Assembly (NCBI RefSeq): GCF_026162365.1
Contig: NZ_JAOANW010000010.1
Coordinates: 62,001-126,000, forward strand
DNA length: 64,000 nt
Direction: 5' to 3'
Origin: Nitratireductor luteus
Lineage (GTDB): Bacteria > Pseudomonadota > Alphaproteobacteria > Rhizobiales > Rhizobiaceae
Position numbers and translations under genes: made by a program. This document shows, in pieces, positions 10,495-19,420 of this stretch; position 1 is the stretch's first letter, and every line of letters begins with the position of its first letter. Under the pieces are notes generated by a model. It was not told the origin of the DNA and ran no database searches. It saw only the letters and a list, made by a program, of their open reading frames with translations.

Positions 10495-10722
10495 GTGCAG
10501 GTACTCGTCCGCGACAACAATGTTGACCAGGCGCTTCGCGCGCTCAAGAAAAAGATGCAGCGCGAAGGCATTTTCCGCGAGATGAAGATGCGCGGGCATT
10601 ATGAAAAGCCCTCGGAGAAGCGTGCGCGCGAGAAGGCTGAAGCCGTTCGCCGCGCCCGCAAGCTGGCCCGTAAGCGCGCTCAGCGCGAAGGCATTGTCGG
10701 TGGGCGTCCAGCGGCACGCTGA
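10495..10722 (+). CDS. rpsU: 30S ribosomal protein S21
   Basis: This 75-residue basic protein begins [20 protein letters not shown] (GTG start at 10495) and continues [20 protein letters not shown] before a Lys/Arg/Ala-rich tail. This is S21, which sits on the small ribosomal subunit near the anti-Shine-Dalgarno region. The length and the extended basic C-terminus are usual in alphaproteobacteria. ACAGGAAG precedes the GTG by about six bases. A terminator follows at 10757. Confidence 0.97.
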   Translation: MQVLVRDNNVDQALRALKKKMQREGIFREMKMRGHYEKPSEKRAREKAEAVRRARKLARKRAQREGIVGGRPAAR

Positions 10723-10756
10723 GTGCCGCTATTTCGTCCTTTTCCGGCTCTATAGG

Positions 10757-10793
10757 AAGGTGGCGCGATAGGCTTGTCGCGACCGCCTTTTTT
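10757..10793 (+). terminator. Rho-independent terminator after rpsU
   Basis: AAGGTGGCGCGA at 10757-10768 pairs with TCGCGACCGCCTT at 10777-10789, with one G-U pair and one bulge. The loop is eight bases and a T-run continues to 10793. It sits 34 bases after the rpsU stop. Confidence 0.75.
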
Positions 10794-10865
10794 GTTGCAT
10801 CACGTACCCGGGCGGAAATCCGGGACGTGGCCATCACATCAATCTGGAACGGACGGACAGAATTC

Positions 10866-11705
10866 ATGGCTGAAGGGAGAACGGGTTTGCATGTCGGGTT
10901 CCACAAGCTGGCGGGAACGCTGGCATTGGCTGCCTTTCTCGCAGGCTGCCAGGCAAGCGATACGCTCAGCGATCTCAGCCGTATCGACACCGCCCAGGGA
11001 TCGGCCGAGAATATCGGCTCGCTGACCGCCGTCATCCAGCGCACCCCCAACGATCCGGAAGCCTATAATGTCCGTGGCGCGGCCTACGGTCGCGCCGGTC
11101 GCTACCGCGAGGCGCTGGAGGATTTTGACAAGGCTATCGCGCTGGATCCGGGTTCGCACAGGGCCTACGCCAACCGCGCGCTCATCCATCGGTACATGGG
11201 CGACCAGCAGAAGGCGCTGGCCGACTACAACAGGGCGATAGAGCTCAACCCGAGCTACGATGCCGCCTATATCGGTCGCGGCGAACTCTATCGCCTCGCC
11301 GGCCGGTCGAGCGATGCCTTCCGTGATTTCGAGCGCGCCATCCAGCTCGACACGACCGACCCGCGTGCCTATCACCGCCGCGGCCTGCTTTACCAGGCCA
11401 GCGGCCAGCACCAATACGCTATCGAAGACTTCGCCACCGCCATCTCGCTCGCGCCGGATCAACCCTACGGCTATAACGGGCGCGGCCTCTCATATCTGGC
11501 TCTTGGCGACCAGGAGAACGCCTTCTCGGACTTCAACACGGCCCTCCGGCTGGACGGCGAGATAGCCGAAAGCTGGGCCAATCAGGCGCTTGTCTACGAA
11601 CAGCAGGGCGAGAAGGCAAAAGCGGCAAAGTCCTATTCCCGCGCGCTGCAGCTCGATCCCGAATATGCGCCGGCGCGCGATGGTCTGGCGCGCACCCGCG
11701 CCTGA
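10866..11705 (+). CDS. TPR-repeat lipoprotein
   Basis: The product has a short signal peptide ending in a lipobox, LAAFLAGC, so it is probably a lipoprotein of the cell envelope. After this come about six tetratricopeptide repeats between residues ~60 and 275, for example PEAYNVRGAAYGRAGRYREA and HRAYANRALIHRYMGDQQKA, each with the W/Y-G-A-P pattern. TPR proteins act as scaffolds; a gene of this kind downstream of rpsU is seen in rhizobial genomes. An ATG at 10827 gives 13 more residues. A TTG start at 10887 with GGGAGA seven bases upstream is also possible and would give a 21-residue signal peptide. I chose the middle option. Confidence 0.8.
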   Translation: MAEGRTGLHVGFHKLAGTLALAAFLAGCQASDTLSDLSRIDTAQGSAENIGSLTAVIQRTPNDPEAYNVRGAAYGRAGRYREALEDFDKAIALDPGSHRAYANRALIHRYMGDQQKALADYNRAIELNPSYDAAYIGRGELYRLAGRSSDAFRDFERAIQLDTTDPRAYHRRGLLYQASGQHQYAIEDFATAISLAPDQPYGYNGRGLSYLALGDQENAFSDFNTALRLDGEIAESWANQALVYEQQGEKAKAAKSYSRALQLDPEYAPARDGLARTRA

Positions 11706-11773
11706 ACCGATCTCTTCGGAACAATGAATTCCTGATCCCGTTTACCCCCGGTAACGGAACAGGAGATTATTGC

Positions 11774-12262
11774 ATGAAACGTAAGATAATTGCGGCGCTC
11801 GGCGGGGCGTTTCTCCTATCGGCCAGCGCGCTGCCCGCCGCTGCACAAAGCCGGGTTGAGATCGGAACCCTCGACTGCATCATCGAAGGAGGCGTGAATA
11901 TCGCCGTTGTTTCGTCGAAAGAGTTCTCCTGCACCTTCGATCCGGCCAGCGCTTCCAGCCCGCCGGAAACCTATGTGGGTGCGGTGAACAAATTTGGCCT
12001 AGACATCGGCGCGACGGGCGAAAAGGTCATGCGCTGGCTCGTCGTCGCACCGACATCCGATGCCTACGCGCCCGGCGCGCTTGCCGGCGACTATGTGGGC
12101 GCGAGCGCCGAGGTGACCGCCGGCGTGGGTGCGGGCGCCAACCTCCTTGTCAGCAGTTCCAACCAAAACCTCATGCTGCAGCCCGTCAGCCTGCAGGCCC
12201 AGACCGGCCTCAATCTGGCCTTGGGCGTGAGCGAATTCCAACTGCGCTCCACGGTGCAATAG
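11774..12262 (+). CDS. DUF992 family exported protein
   Basis: This 162-residue protein starts with a clear Sec signal peptide, MKRKIIAALGGAFLLSASAL, with cleavage after PAAAQ. The mature part has the DUF992 pattern: an IGTLDC motif near the N-terminus, then SSKEFSCTF, and a glycine/valine-rich second half (ASAEVTAGVGAGANLLVSSS). Two cysteines could form a disulfide in the periplasm. The family is common in Hyphomicrobiales and has no known function to my knowledge. AGGAG lies upstream of the ATG. The gene is monocistronic, ending at a strong terminator. Confidence 0.85.
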   Translation: MKRKIIAALGGAFLLSASALPAAAQSRVEIGTLDCIIEGGVNIAVVSSKEFSCTFDPASASSPPETYVGAVNKFGLDIGATGEKVMRWLVVAPTSDAYAPGALAGDYVGASAEVTAGVGAGANLLVSSSNQNLMLQPVSLQAQTGLNLALGVSEFQLRSTVQ

Positions 12263-12304
12263 AACATCGTGCGGCTGTAAGGGGTACCCGATTCACCTGA
12301 AAGA

Positions 12305-12331
12305 AAAGCCCGGCCAATGGCCGGGCTTTTC
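12305..12331. terminator. Bidirectional terminator between DUF992 gene and pntB
   Basis: AAAAGCCCGGCC, loop AAT, GGCCGGGCTTTT: a perfect 12-base-pair stem flanked by A-run and T-run. It lies between the ends of two converging genes and can serve both strands. Confidence 0.92.
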
Positions 12332-12372
12332 TCAACTGTTGAATTTCCAAACACGATAGGCTTGAACGGCGC

Positions 12373-13770
12373 CTAATCTTCCATCGCCTTGACGATGTCC
12401 TCGGTCATCTTCTTGGCGTCGCCGAGCAGCATCATCGTGCCGTCCTTGTAGAACAGCGTATTGTCGATGCCGGCATAGCCGGAGCCGAGCGAGCGCTTGA
12501 CGAACAGGCAGGTGCGAGCCTTGTCCACGTCCAGGATCGGCATGCCGTAGATTGGCGAGGTCTTGTCGTCGCGCGCCGCCGGGTTGGTGACGTCATTGGC
12601 GCCGATGACATAAGCGATGTCGGCCTGGCTGAACTCGGAATTGATGTCCTCCAGCTCGAACACCTCGTCATACGGCACCTGCGCTTCGGCGAGCAGCACG
12701 TTCATGTGGCCCGGCATGCGGCCGGCCACCGGGTGGATGGCGTATTTCACCTCGACGCCGTGCGCCTTCAGCTTGTCGGCAAGCTCCCGCAGCGCGTGCT
12801 GCGCCTGGGCCACCGCCATGCCGTAGCCAGGCACGATGATGACCTTCTGCGCGTTCTGCATCAGATAGGCCGCATCGTCCGCCGAGCCCTGCTTGACCGT
12901 GCGGTCGAGGCCGTCATCGACCGCTACCGCGGTCTCGCCGCCAAAACCGCCGAGAATGACCGAGATGAAGGAGCGGTTCATGCCCTTGCACATGATGTAG
13001 GACAGGATCGCGCCCGACGAGCCGACGAGAGCGCCGGTGATGATGAGCGCGAGATTGCCCAGCGTAAAGCCGATGCCGGCGGCGGCCCAGCCCGAATAGG
13101 AGTTGAGCATCGACACCACGACCGGCATGTCCGCCCCACCGATCGGGATGATGATGAGGACGCCGAGCACGAGCGACAGAAGCACGATCAGCCAGAAGAC
13201 GGTCGTGCTCTGGCCCGCAACCAGCATCACCACCAGCACGACCAGCGCAATCGCCAGCCCCGCATTGACGACGTGGCGCAGCGGCAGCAGGATCGGCTTG
13301 CCGGACATGCGGCCATCGAGCTTCAGGAAGGCGATAATGGAGCCTGTGAAGGTAATCGCGCCGATGGCCACGCCCAGCGACATCTCGACCAGCGCCTGCG
13401 CATGGATCGCGCCGACCTCACCGATGCCGAAGCTTTCGGGCGAGTAGAGCGCTGCGGCGGCCACCATCACCGCCGCAAGGCCCACCAGCGAGTGGAAGGC
13501 GGCGACGAGCTGCGGCATGGCGGTCATGGCGATGCGCTTGGCGACCACCGCGCCGAACGTGCCGCCCACCGCGATGCCGCCCACGATCAGCAGAAGGCCG
13601 CCGAAGGAAGGCGTGGCATAAAGAAGTGTGGTGGCGAGAGCGATGCCCATGCCCACCATGCCGTAGAAATTGCCCTGGCGACTGGTCGTCGGGTGCGAAA
13701 GCCCCCTCAGTGCCATGATGAAAAGAACGCCGGAAACGAGATAGAAGAAGGATGCAAGATTGGCTGTCAC
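12373..13770 (-). CDS. pntB: NAD(P) transhydrogenase subunit beta
   Basis: This 465-residue protein has about nine membrane helices in the first 270 residues and an NADP-binding domain III at the C-terminus (VIIVPGYGMAVAQAQHALRE near residue 310, then GRMPGHMNVLLAEA). It is the proton-channel and NADP(H) subunit of the energy-linked transhydrogenase, which uses the proton gradient to make NADPH from NADH. It is the last of three genes, beginning one base after the end of pntAB. Confidence 0.97.
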   Translation of the reverse strand: MTANLASFFYLVSGVLFIMALRGLSHPTTSRQGNFYGMVGMGIALATTLLYATPSFGGLLLIVGGIAVGGTFGAVVAKRIAMTAMPQLVAAFHSLVGLAAVMVAAAALYSPESFGIGEVGAIHAQALVEMSLGVAIGAITFTGSIIAFLKLDGRMSGKPILLPLRHVVNAGLAIALVVLVVMLVAGQSTTVFWLIVLLSLVLGVLIIIPIGGADMPVVVSMLNSYSGWAAAGIGFTLGNLALIITGALVGSSGAILSYIMCKGMNRSFISVILGGFGGETAVAVDDGLDRTVKQGSADDAAYLMQNAQKVIIVPGYGMAVAQAQHALRELADKLKAHGVEVKYAIHPVAGRMPGHMNVLLAEAQVPYDEVFELEDINSEFSQADIAYVIGANDVTNPAARDDKTSPIYGMPILDVDKARTCLFVKRSLGSGYAGIDNTLFYKDGTMMLLGDAKKMTEDIVKAMED

Positions 13771-13771
13771 G

Positions 13772-14197
13772 TCACTTGTCCTTCTTCTTGTACATGGCCA
13801 GCATGCGCTGGGTCACCAGGAAGCCGCCGAAGATGTTCACGGAGGCGAGCACCAGCGCGACGAAGCCGAAGCCGGTGGCAAGGCCGGAGGCCGAAATGCC
13901 CACAGCCAGCAACGCGCCCACGACGATCACCGAGGAAATCGCATTGGTGACCGACATCAACGGCGTGTGCAGCGCCGGCGTCACCGACCAGACCACGTAG
14001 TAGCCGACGAAAATCGCCAGCACGAAGATCGCCAACCGGAAGACGAAGGGGTCGATCGCACCGCCGCTGGCGCCGTGCGCCAGTGCACCGGCGGCGTCCG
14101 CCACTTCGGCCGACTGCATGCTTTCGACGGCGGCGCGCACGCTGGCCACCGCGCGCTCGAGCTGATCGAGCGCCTTTTCAATTGCCGTTGGTTCCAT
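13772..14197 (-). CDS. pntAB: NAD(P) transhydrogenase subunit alpha part 2
   Basis: This 141-residue membrane protein corresponds to the C-terminal membrane part of the enterobacterial PntA, split off as in Rhodospirillum and other alphaproteobacteria. It has a short soluble N-terminal helix (residues 1-50) and three or four hydrophobic segments, including [20 protein letters not shown] and [20 protein letters not shown]. The ATG shares one base with the pntAA stop (TGATG), implying translational coupling. Confidence 0.95.
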   Translation of the reverse strand: MEPTAIEKALDQLERAVASVRAAVESMQSAEVADAAGALAHGASGGAIDPFVFRLAIFVLAIFVGYYVVWSVTPALHTPLMSVTNAISSVIVVGALLAVGISASGLATGFGFVALVLASVNIFGGFLVTQRMLAMYKKKDK

Positions 14198-15561
14198 CAG
14201 ACGTCTCCCCCCGATTTGGGCGTTGCCGGCTTCCGGGCCGGCGCCTTGCGCGTCGTGGCCGGGCGCTTGGCTGCCGTTTTGGCTTCGCTTGATTTTGCTG
14301 CGGTTGATTTCGCCGGCGCGGACTTCGCAGCCGCTCTGCGGGCCGGGGTCTTCTTCGGAGCGACCTCGAGGCCCGGCTCGGTGCCCTTTGCCGCCTTGGC
14401 TACCTGCGGGTCGATCTTGGCCGGCGCCGCGGCGGTATCGGCGAAGTTCGGATGCATCAACTTGCCACCATGGGTCAGCATGGTCGCCTTGACCAGCTCA
14501 TCCTCCATGTCGATCTCAAATTCCTTCGTCTCCTTGTCGACCATGGCCTCCAGGAAGGTGTAGAGGTTCTTGGCGTAGAGCAGCGACGCGGAAGCCGCCA
14601 CCCGGCCCGGCACGTTGAGATGGCCGATGATCTTCACATCATTCGCCGTCGTCACCACCTTGCCGGCGACGGCGCCCTCGACATTGCCCCCGCGCTCCAC
14701 CGCCAGGTCGACGACCACCGAGCCGGCGCGCATCGACTTCACCATATCCGCCGTCACCAGCCGCGGCGCTGGCCGCCCCGGGATGAGCGCGGTGGTGATG
14801 ACGATATCCTGCTTGGCGATATGCTCGGCAACAAGCTCGGCCTGGGCCTTCTTCTCCTCGTCGGTGAGCTCGCGGGCATAGCCGCCCTCACCGGAAGCAT
14901 CCTTGAGCGCGTCGGTCATGATGAACTTCGCACCGAGCGACTGGACCTGCTCACCCGCCGCCGCGCGCACATCCGTCGCGGTAACGACGGCGCCCAGCCG
15001 GCGTGCAGTGGCAATCGCCTGAAGGCCGGCCACACCTGCGCCCATGACGAAGACCTTGGCCGCCGGCACGGTGCCTGCCGCTGTCATCATCATCGGCAAC
15101 GCGCGGTCATATTCAGCAGCTGCGTCGATCACCGCCCGATAGCCTGCAAGATTGGCCTGGGAGGAGAGGACGTCCATCGATTGGGCGCGCGTGATGCGCG
15201 GCATGAACTCCATGGCGAGGCCCGTCACGCCGGCTTTCGCCATTGCTGCGATCTCGTCCTCGTTGCCGTAAGGGTCCATGGACGCGATGACGACCGCGCC
15301 TTTTTTGTAGGTCTTGAGTTCGGAAGCTTGCGGGCGGCGCAGCTTCAGGATGATATCGGCCTTGGCCGCATCACCGGCCGTGCCGATCTTCGCTCCCGCC
15401 TTTTCGAAATCGCTATCGACGATGCGCGAAGGAAGGCCTGCCCCCTTCTCCACCGTCACCTCGAAGCCCAGCCCGGTAAGCCGCTTCACCGTGTCCGGCG
15501 ATGCGGCGACTCGCGGTTCGTTGGCATCGAGCTCCTTGGGCACGAATAGTCTTTGTCCCAC
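14197..15561 (-). CDS. pntAA: NAD(P) transhydrogenase subunit alpha part 1, with Lys/Ala-rich tail
   Basis: This is the soluble NAD(H)-binding domain I subunit, related to alanine dehydrogenase. It starts [20 protein letters not shown] and carries the Rossmann motif [20 protein letters not shown] near residue 170. A GTG at 15561 preceded by AAAGGA is a better start than the upstream in-frame codon. The usual split PntAA is about 375-385 residues. Here the protein is 454 residues because a ~60-residue tail follows the normal end, rich in Ala, Lys, Pro and Thr (e.g. [20 protein letters not shown]). The tail is histone H1-like in composition and its role is unknown. First gene of pntAA-AB-B. Confidence 0.94.
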   Translation of the reverse strand: MGQRLFVPKELDANEPRVAASPDTVKRLTGLGFEVTVEKGAGLPSRIVDSDFEKAGAKIGTAGDAAKADIILKLRRPQASELKTYKKGAVVIASMDPYGNEDEIAAMAKAGVTGLAMEFMPRITRAQSMDVLSSQANLAGYRAVIDAAAEYDRALPMMMTAAGTVPAAKVFVMGAGVAGLQAIATARRLGAVVTATDVRAAAGEQVQSLGAKFIMTDALKDASGEGGYARELTDEEKKAQAELVAEHIAKQDIVITTALIPGRPAPRLVTADMVKSMRAGSVVVDLAVERGGNVEGAVAGKVVTTANDVKIIGHLNVPGRVAASASLLYAKNLYTFLEAMVDKETKEFEIDMEDELVKATMLTHGGKLMHPNFADTAAAPAKIDPQVAKAAKGTEPGLEVAPKKTPARRAAAKSAPAKSTAAKSSEAKTAAKRPATTRKAPARKPATPKSGGDV

Positions 15562-15630
15562 CGTCAATTCCTTTCGGTTGGACCGTCCTCTCCCCACATT
15601 GGCCCCGCTGGCGCGGGGCCGGCTGCGTGC

Positions 15631-15858
15631 CTAGCGCAGCAGCCACCCCCCCAGGGCGCAGATGAGGACAAAGAGAACGGTACTGGAGAAAAAGCCTGCA
15701 GAAGTGAAAAAGCCGAAGGCCATCGCAACGAGGATCGCGATGATGATCAGGCTCGAATACTTCGTGATCGTCAAAAACAGATTGTAGGTGCGCTCGTGTT
15801 CTGTGTAGTCCATTTCCGCACCCGTCTCGACCGGACCGGCCGGCTTGTCGTCTGCCAT
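15631..15858 (-). CDS. aa3-type cytochrome c oxidase subunit IV
   Basis: This 75-residue protein has the motif EMDYTEHERTYNLFLTITKY followed by two hydrophobic segments (SLIIIAILVAMAFGFF and STVLFVLICALGGWLL). It matches the small bacterial aa3 oxidase subunit IV family, found as a one-to-two-helix accessory subunit of the respiratory oxidase in alphaproteobacteria. It sits just upstream of pntAA on the same strand, 69 bases away. The other oxidase genes are not in the window, which is usual for this subunit. Confidence 0.9.
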   Translation of the reverse strand: MADDKPAGPVETGAEMDYTEHERTYNLFLTITKYSSLIIIAILVAMAFGFFTSAGFFSSTVLFVLICALGGWLLR

Positions 15859-16010
15859 CGCTAAACCCCATGGGATAAGATTTGCGATGGGGAATAGCGA
15901 AAACCAGCGTCAAGGGCAATGGCAGGATTGCCGCATTCGGTACGCAGCTTGCCCGTTTCAGCGCCCGGCGTGCAAGATGCACCCTCTATTTCCGCGGGAT
16001 GAAACCCGCG

Positions 16011-16859
16011 CTATGACAGCCAGCGCTTGCGCCGCTTGTAGTGCTTGACGTTACGGAATGAACGCCGCCCCTCGCCGCCGACTCCCAGATAGAACTCCTT
16101 CACATCCTCGTTCTCGCGCAAGGCCTTGGCCTCGCCATCGAGCACGATTCGGCCAGCCTCGAGAATATAGCCGTATTTGGCATAGCGCAGCGCCACATTG
16201 GTGTTCTGCTCCGCAAGCAGGAACGACACGCCCTGCTCCTCGTTGAGCTTTCGCACGATCTCGAAGATTTCCTCAACAAGCTGTGGGGCAAGTCCCATGG
16301 ACGGCTCGTCGAGCAAGATCATCTTCGGCCGCGACATCAGCGCCCTGCCGATCGCCGTCATCTGCTGCTCGCCGCCCGACGTATAGCCCGCCTGGCTGTT
16401 GCGGCGCTCCTTGAGACGCGAGAAATAGGTGTAGACCAGATCGAGATCGCGGCGGATGGCCGCCTGGCCGTCCCGCCGCGTGAAAGCGCCGGTGAGAAGA
16501 TTATCCTCCACCGAAAGATGTCCGAAGCAATGCCGCCCCTCCATCACCTGGATGCAGCCCTGGCGCACCAGATCGTTGGGCGACAGATTCTGGACCTGGT
16601 TGCCGTCGAAGACGATGTTGCCCTTGGTCACCTCACCGCGCTCGGCGTGAAGCAGGTTGGAGATGGCTTTGAGCGTCGTGGTCTTGCCGGCACCGTTCGC
16701 GCCCAGAAGCGCCGTGATGCCGCCGCGAGGTACGGTCAGGGACACGCCCTTGAGCACCAGGATCACATGGTCGTAGATGACCTCGATATTGTTGACCTCG
16801 AGGATGGTGGGTGCCGGGTCTTGCTTTTGCGCCGTTGCGCTTTCCGGAGTGGTCATCAC
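16011..16859 (-). CDS. livF: Liv-type ABC transporter ATP-binding protein (LivF-like)
   Basis: The 282-residue ATPase has a Walker A motif LLGANGAGKTTTLKAI, signature TSGGEQQMTAIGRALMS and Walker B KMILLDEPSMGLAPQLVEEI. Such LivF-type subunits pair with LivG to power the hydrophobic amino acid transporter family (HAAT). The C-terminus carries an unusual basic end (GRRSFRNVKHYKRRKRWLS). It is the last gene of the operon that starts with the acyl-CoA ligase, separated from the binding-protein gene by a hairpin. The substrate may be an aromatic or branched acid rather than leucine, given the ligase partner; that is inference. Confidence 0.9.
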   Translation of the reverse strand: MMTTPESATAQKQDPAPTILEVNNIEVIYDHVILVLKGVSLTVPRGGITALLGANGAGKTTTLKAISNLLHAERGEVTKGNIVFDGNQVQNLSPNDLVRQGCIQVMEGRHCFGHLSVEDNLLTGAFTRRDGQAAIRRDLDLVYTYFSRLKERRNSQAGYTSGGEQQMTAIGRALMSRPKMILLDEPSMGLAPQLVEEIFEIVRKLNEEQGVSFLLAEQNTNVALRYAKYGYILEAGRIVLDGEAKALRENEDVKEFYLGVGGEGRRSFRNVKHYKRRKRWLS

Positions 16860-16900
16860 TTACTCATTCAGCTTGGAACTGCGCGCCTTCGGTAAACGCC

Positions 16901-16936
16901 ATCATCCCGGCTCCCCCTGTGGTCGGCCGGGATGAC
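16901..16936 (-). other. Intercistronic hairpin between binding-protein and LivF genes
   Basis: TCATCCCGGC at 16902-16911 and GCCGGGATGA at 16926-16935 form a perfect 10-base-pair stem with a 14-base loop. It lies in the only sizeable gap of the transporter operon, just downstream of the binding-protein gene. Such hairpins commonly protect the 3' end of binding-protein mRNA so that it is made in excess. On the plus strand it is followed by T-runs, but no plus-strand gene precedes it. Confidence 0.6.
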
Positions 16937-16947
16937 GTTTTTCTCTT

Positions 16948-18267
16948 TTACATCTCGCACTCTTCATTCACGGGCCAGGGCGCATTGGCCTCGGCATATT
17001 CCTTGGCTTTCTCTTCCTCCAGCGGCTCGATCGCGCTGCGATCCGGCTGGATGATGTCGGATACCTTGACGAACTTGGAGCCGTCCCATTCGAGCATCCA
17101 GCCACCGCCATGGCCGGTATGGTCGGCGCATGAGGTCGAGAATGGCACCAGCATGCCTTCCGCCCCGAGTTCCTTGAGCCGCGCCTCGTCGAGCTTGATG
17201 TTCTCAAGCCCCCAGCGCACCTGCTCGGCATTGGGTGTCTGAGTGTCGAATTCTTCCTGGGCAGCACGGATACCTTCTACCAGGATGACCGAGATCATGA
17301 TGCCGCGCTGATAGAACACGGAATCGAACTCGCCTTCCGCCTGGTTGATCTGCGACTTACCGGCGTCGACCACATGGGTCTTGATGTCCTGCATCAGGCT
17401 GGACTCGGAGTTCGGGACACTCCACGAAATCGAGCGGTAGCCCTTGCCCTGGTCCCCTATCAGCTTGAGGTCGCCGTCGTGGCCGGACCACCAGATCCCC
17501 AGGAACTGATCCATCGGATATTTGGTCTTGGCGGCTTCGGTCAAGGCGCCGGCATTCATCGCCCCCCAGCCCCACATGATCACATAGTCGGGCCGCTCGC
17601 GGCGGATTTGCAGCCACTGCGCCGCCTGGTTCTGCATCTCCGTCAGCCCGACCGGAATGGGCAGAAAGGTGAACCCGTGTTCGCCCGCCAGCTTCTCGAA
17701 CAGCGGGATGGGCTCCTTGCCATAGGGATGGTCGAGATGCAGAAGCGCAATCTTCTTGCCCGACAGGCTGGAAAGATCGTTATCCGAAATGTGATTGAGG
17801 ATCATCGATGCGCCATCCCAATAAGAGGAAGGCGGGTTATAGGCCCACTGGAACACCTTGCCGTCGGCCATGGCAGAGAAGCCGTATCCTGGCGCCAGGA
17901 TCGGTATTTCATCTACGTTCGATTTCGGCAGCACCTGCAGCGTGATACCCGTCGACCAGGGCTGCGTGACCACGGCATTGGCCTTGGTCTTCTCGTAGCA
18001 CTCCACCCCCTTCTCGGTGTTGTAGCCGGTCTCGCATTCATCATAGACCAGCTTGGCGCCGTTGAGGCCGCCATCGCGCTCGTTGAGAAGCGTGATGTAA
18101 TCGCGCTGGCCGTTCATGAGCGGCGTTCCCGTCGCCGCAAAAGGCCCTGTGCGATAGGACAGGTTGGGGATATAGATCGACCCGTCCTGCGCGAGTGCCG
18201 GTGCGGCGAACACGACGCCCGCCGCCATGGCCGACGCCGTCGCGGCTGCTTTCATCCATGTCTTCAT
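16948..18267 (-). CDS. Liv-type ABC transporter substrate-binding protein
   Basis: This 439-residue periplasmic binding protein has a signal peptide MKTWMKAAATASAMAAGVVF with cleavage after APALAQ. The mature protein follows the LivK/type I periplasmic-binding fold (IPNLSYRTGPFAATGTPLMN, LVYDECETGYNTEKGVECYE). It is longer than amino-acid binders (~370) and resembles the larger group found next to acyl-CoA ligases. GTG at 18282 and ATG at 18273 are in frame, but GGAGG lies eight bases before the ATG at 18267, which I chose. It is the fifth gene of the operon. Confidence 0.92.
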   Translation of the reverse strand: MKTWMKAAATASAMAAGVVFAAPALAQDGSIYIPNLSYRTGPFAATGTPLMNGQRDYITLLNERDGGLNGAKLVYDECETGYNTEKGVECYEKTKANAVVTQPWSTGITLQVLPKSNVDEIPILAPGYGFSAMADGKVFQWAYNPPSSYWDGASMILNHISDNDLSSLSGKKIALLHLDHPYGKEPIPLFEKLAGEHGFTFLPIPVGLTEMQNQAAQWLQIRRERPDYVIMWGWGAMNAGALTEAAKTKYPMDQFLGIWWSGHDGDLKLIGDQGKGYRSISWSVPNSESSLMQDIKTHVVDAGKSQINQAEGEFDSVFYQRGIMISVILVEGIRAAQEEFDTQTPNAEQVRWGLENIKLDEARLKELGAEGMLVPFSTSCADHTGHGGGWMLEWDGSKFVKVSDIIQPDRSAIEPLEEEKAKEYAEANAPWPVNEECEM

Positions 18268-18339
18268 GCTCATTTCCTCCACTTGTCCGTTTTTCCTTAT
18301 GGATGGGGCGAACCGGCCCCGTTTTCGCAGCCCGTTCCG

Positions 18340-19416
18340 CTAATGCGGGAACGGCCACAATATCAGTTTCTCCCGTATGACCGCCCAGAACCGCGCAAGC
18401 CCATGCGGCTCGACGATCAGGAAGGTGATGATGAGTGCCCCTACGATCATCACGTTCAGATGCTCCACCATGGCTGAATCGATCGGTATGCCGAACGTTG
18501 CCGGCACCGTGCTTACGATCACCGGCAGGGCAACGATCAGGATCGCGCCCAGGTAATTGCCCAGGATCGAGCCGAGCCCGCCGATGATGGCGATGAACAG
18601 GACCCGGAAAGACAGCGGAATATCGAACAGATTGGCCTCCGCCGCGCCGCGCCACAGGAACACGAACAGCGCACCGGAAACGCCGACGATATAGGACGAC
18701 ACGAAAAACGCCGTCAGCTTCGCCCGCATCAGGTTGATGCCGACCAGTTCGGCGGCGATGTCCATGTCGCGCACCGCCTTCCACATGCGGCCGATGCGGC
18801 CGCGCGTGATGTTGATGGCGAACAAGGTGATGACCGATACGACGCCGAGCACGAAGTAATACTGGGTCATTGCGGTGGCGCGCGGACCGGCAACCGTGAT
18901 GCCGAACATGTCGATATTAGGCACCTGGATCGCGCCCGAAGCATTATAGTTGTAGAGCCACGCCCATTTCTGGAACAGCCAGACCAGGAAGAACTGGGCA
19001 GCCAGCGTGGCGATGGCCAGATAAAACCCCTTGATCCTGAGCGACGGCAGCCCGAACAGCACGCCGACCGCCGCCGAGAAGAAGCCCGACATGGCGATGG
19101 CGATCACGATGTTCATTTCGGGGAATATGGTCAGCAGCTTGTAGCAGGCATATGCGCCCACCCCCATGAAGGCCCCGGTGCCGAGCGAAAGCTGCCCCGC
19201 ATAGCCGGTGAGAATGTTCAGACCCAGCGCCGCCAGCGAATAGATGAGCACGGGGATCAGCAGCGCCCGGAATGTGAACTCGCTCGCCGTCAGCGGAAAC
19301 ACGACGAAGGCAAGCAGCAGGACGAAGCCCAGCAGATAGGCATCCTGCCGCACGGGAAACAACGCGTGGTCCGCCTTGTAGGAAATCTTGAACTGGCCGG
19401 CTGTACGATAGAGCAT
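18340..19416 (-). CDS. livM: Liv-type ABC transporter permease (LivM-like)
   Basis: The 358-residue membrane protein has about nine or ten helices and the conserved LivM stretch ALGLNILTGYAGQLSLGTGA near residue 85, with LRIKGFYLAIATLAAQFFLV further on. LivM forms the translocation pore together with LivH. It begins four bases after the livH stop, so the two are co-translated. The substrate is unknown. Confidence 0.93.
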   Translation of the reverse strand: MLYRTAGQFKISYKADHALFPVRQDAYLLGFVLLLAFVVFPLTASEFTFRALLIPVLIYSLAALGLNILTGYAGQLSLGTGAFMGVGAYACYKLLTIFPEMNIVIAIAMSGFFSAAVGVLFGLPSLRIKGFYLAIATLAAQFFLVWLFQKWAWLYNYNASGAIQVPNIDMFGITVAGPRATAMTQYYFVLGVVSVITLFAINITRGRIGRMWKAVRDMDIAAELVGINLMRAKLTAFFVSSYIVGVSGALFVFLWRGAAEANLFDIPLSFRVLFIAIIGGLGSILGNYLGAILIVALPVIVSTVPATFGIPIDSAMVEHLNVMIVGALIITFLIVEPHGLARFWAVIREKLILWPFPH

Positions 19417-19420
19417 CCGA

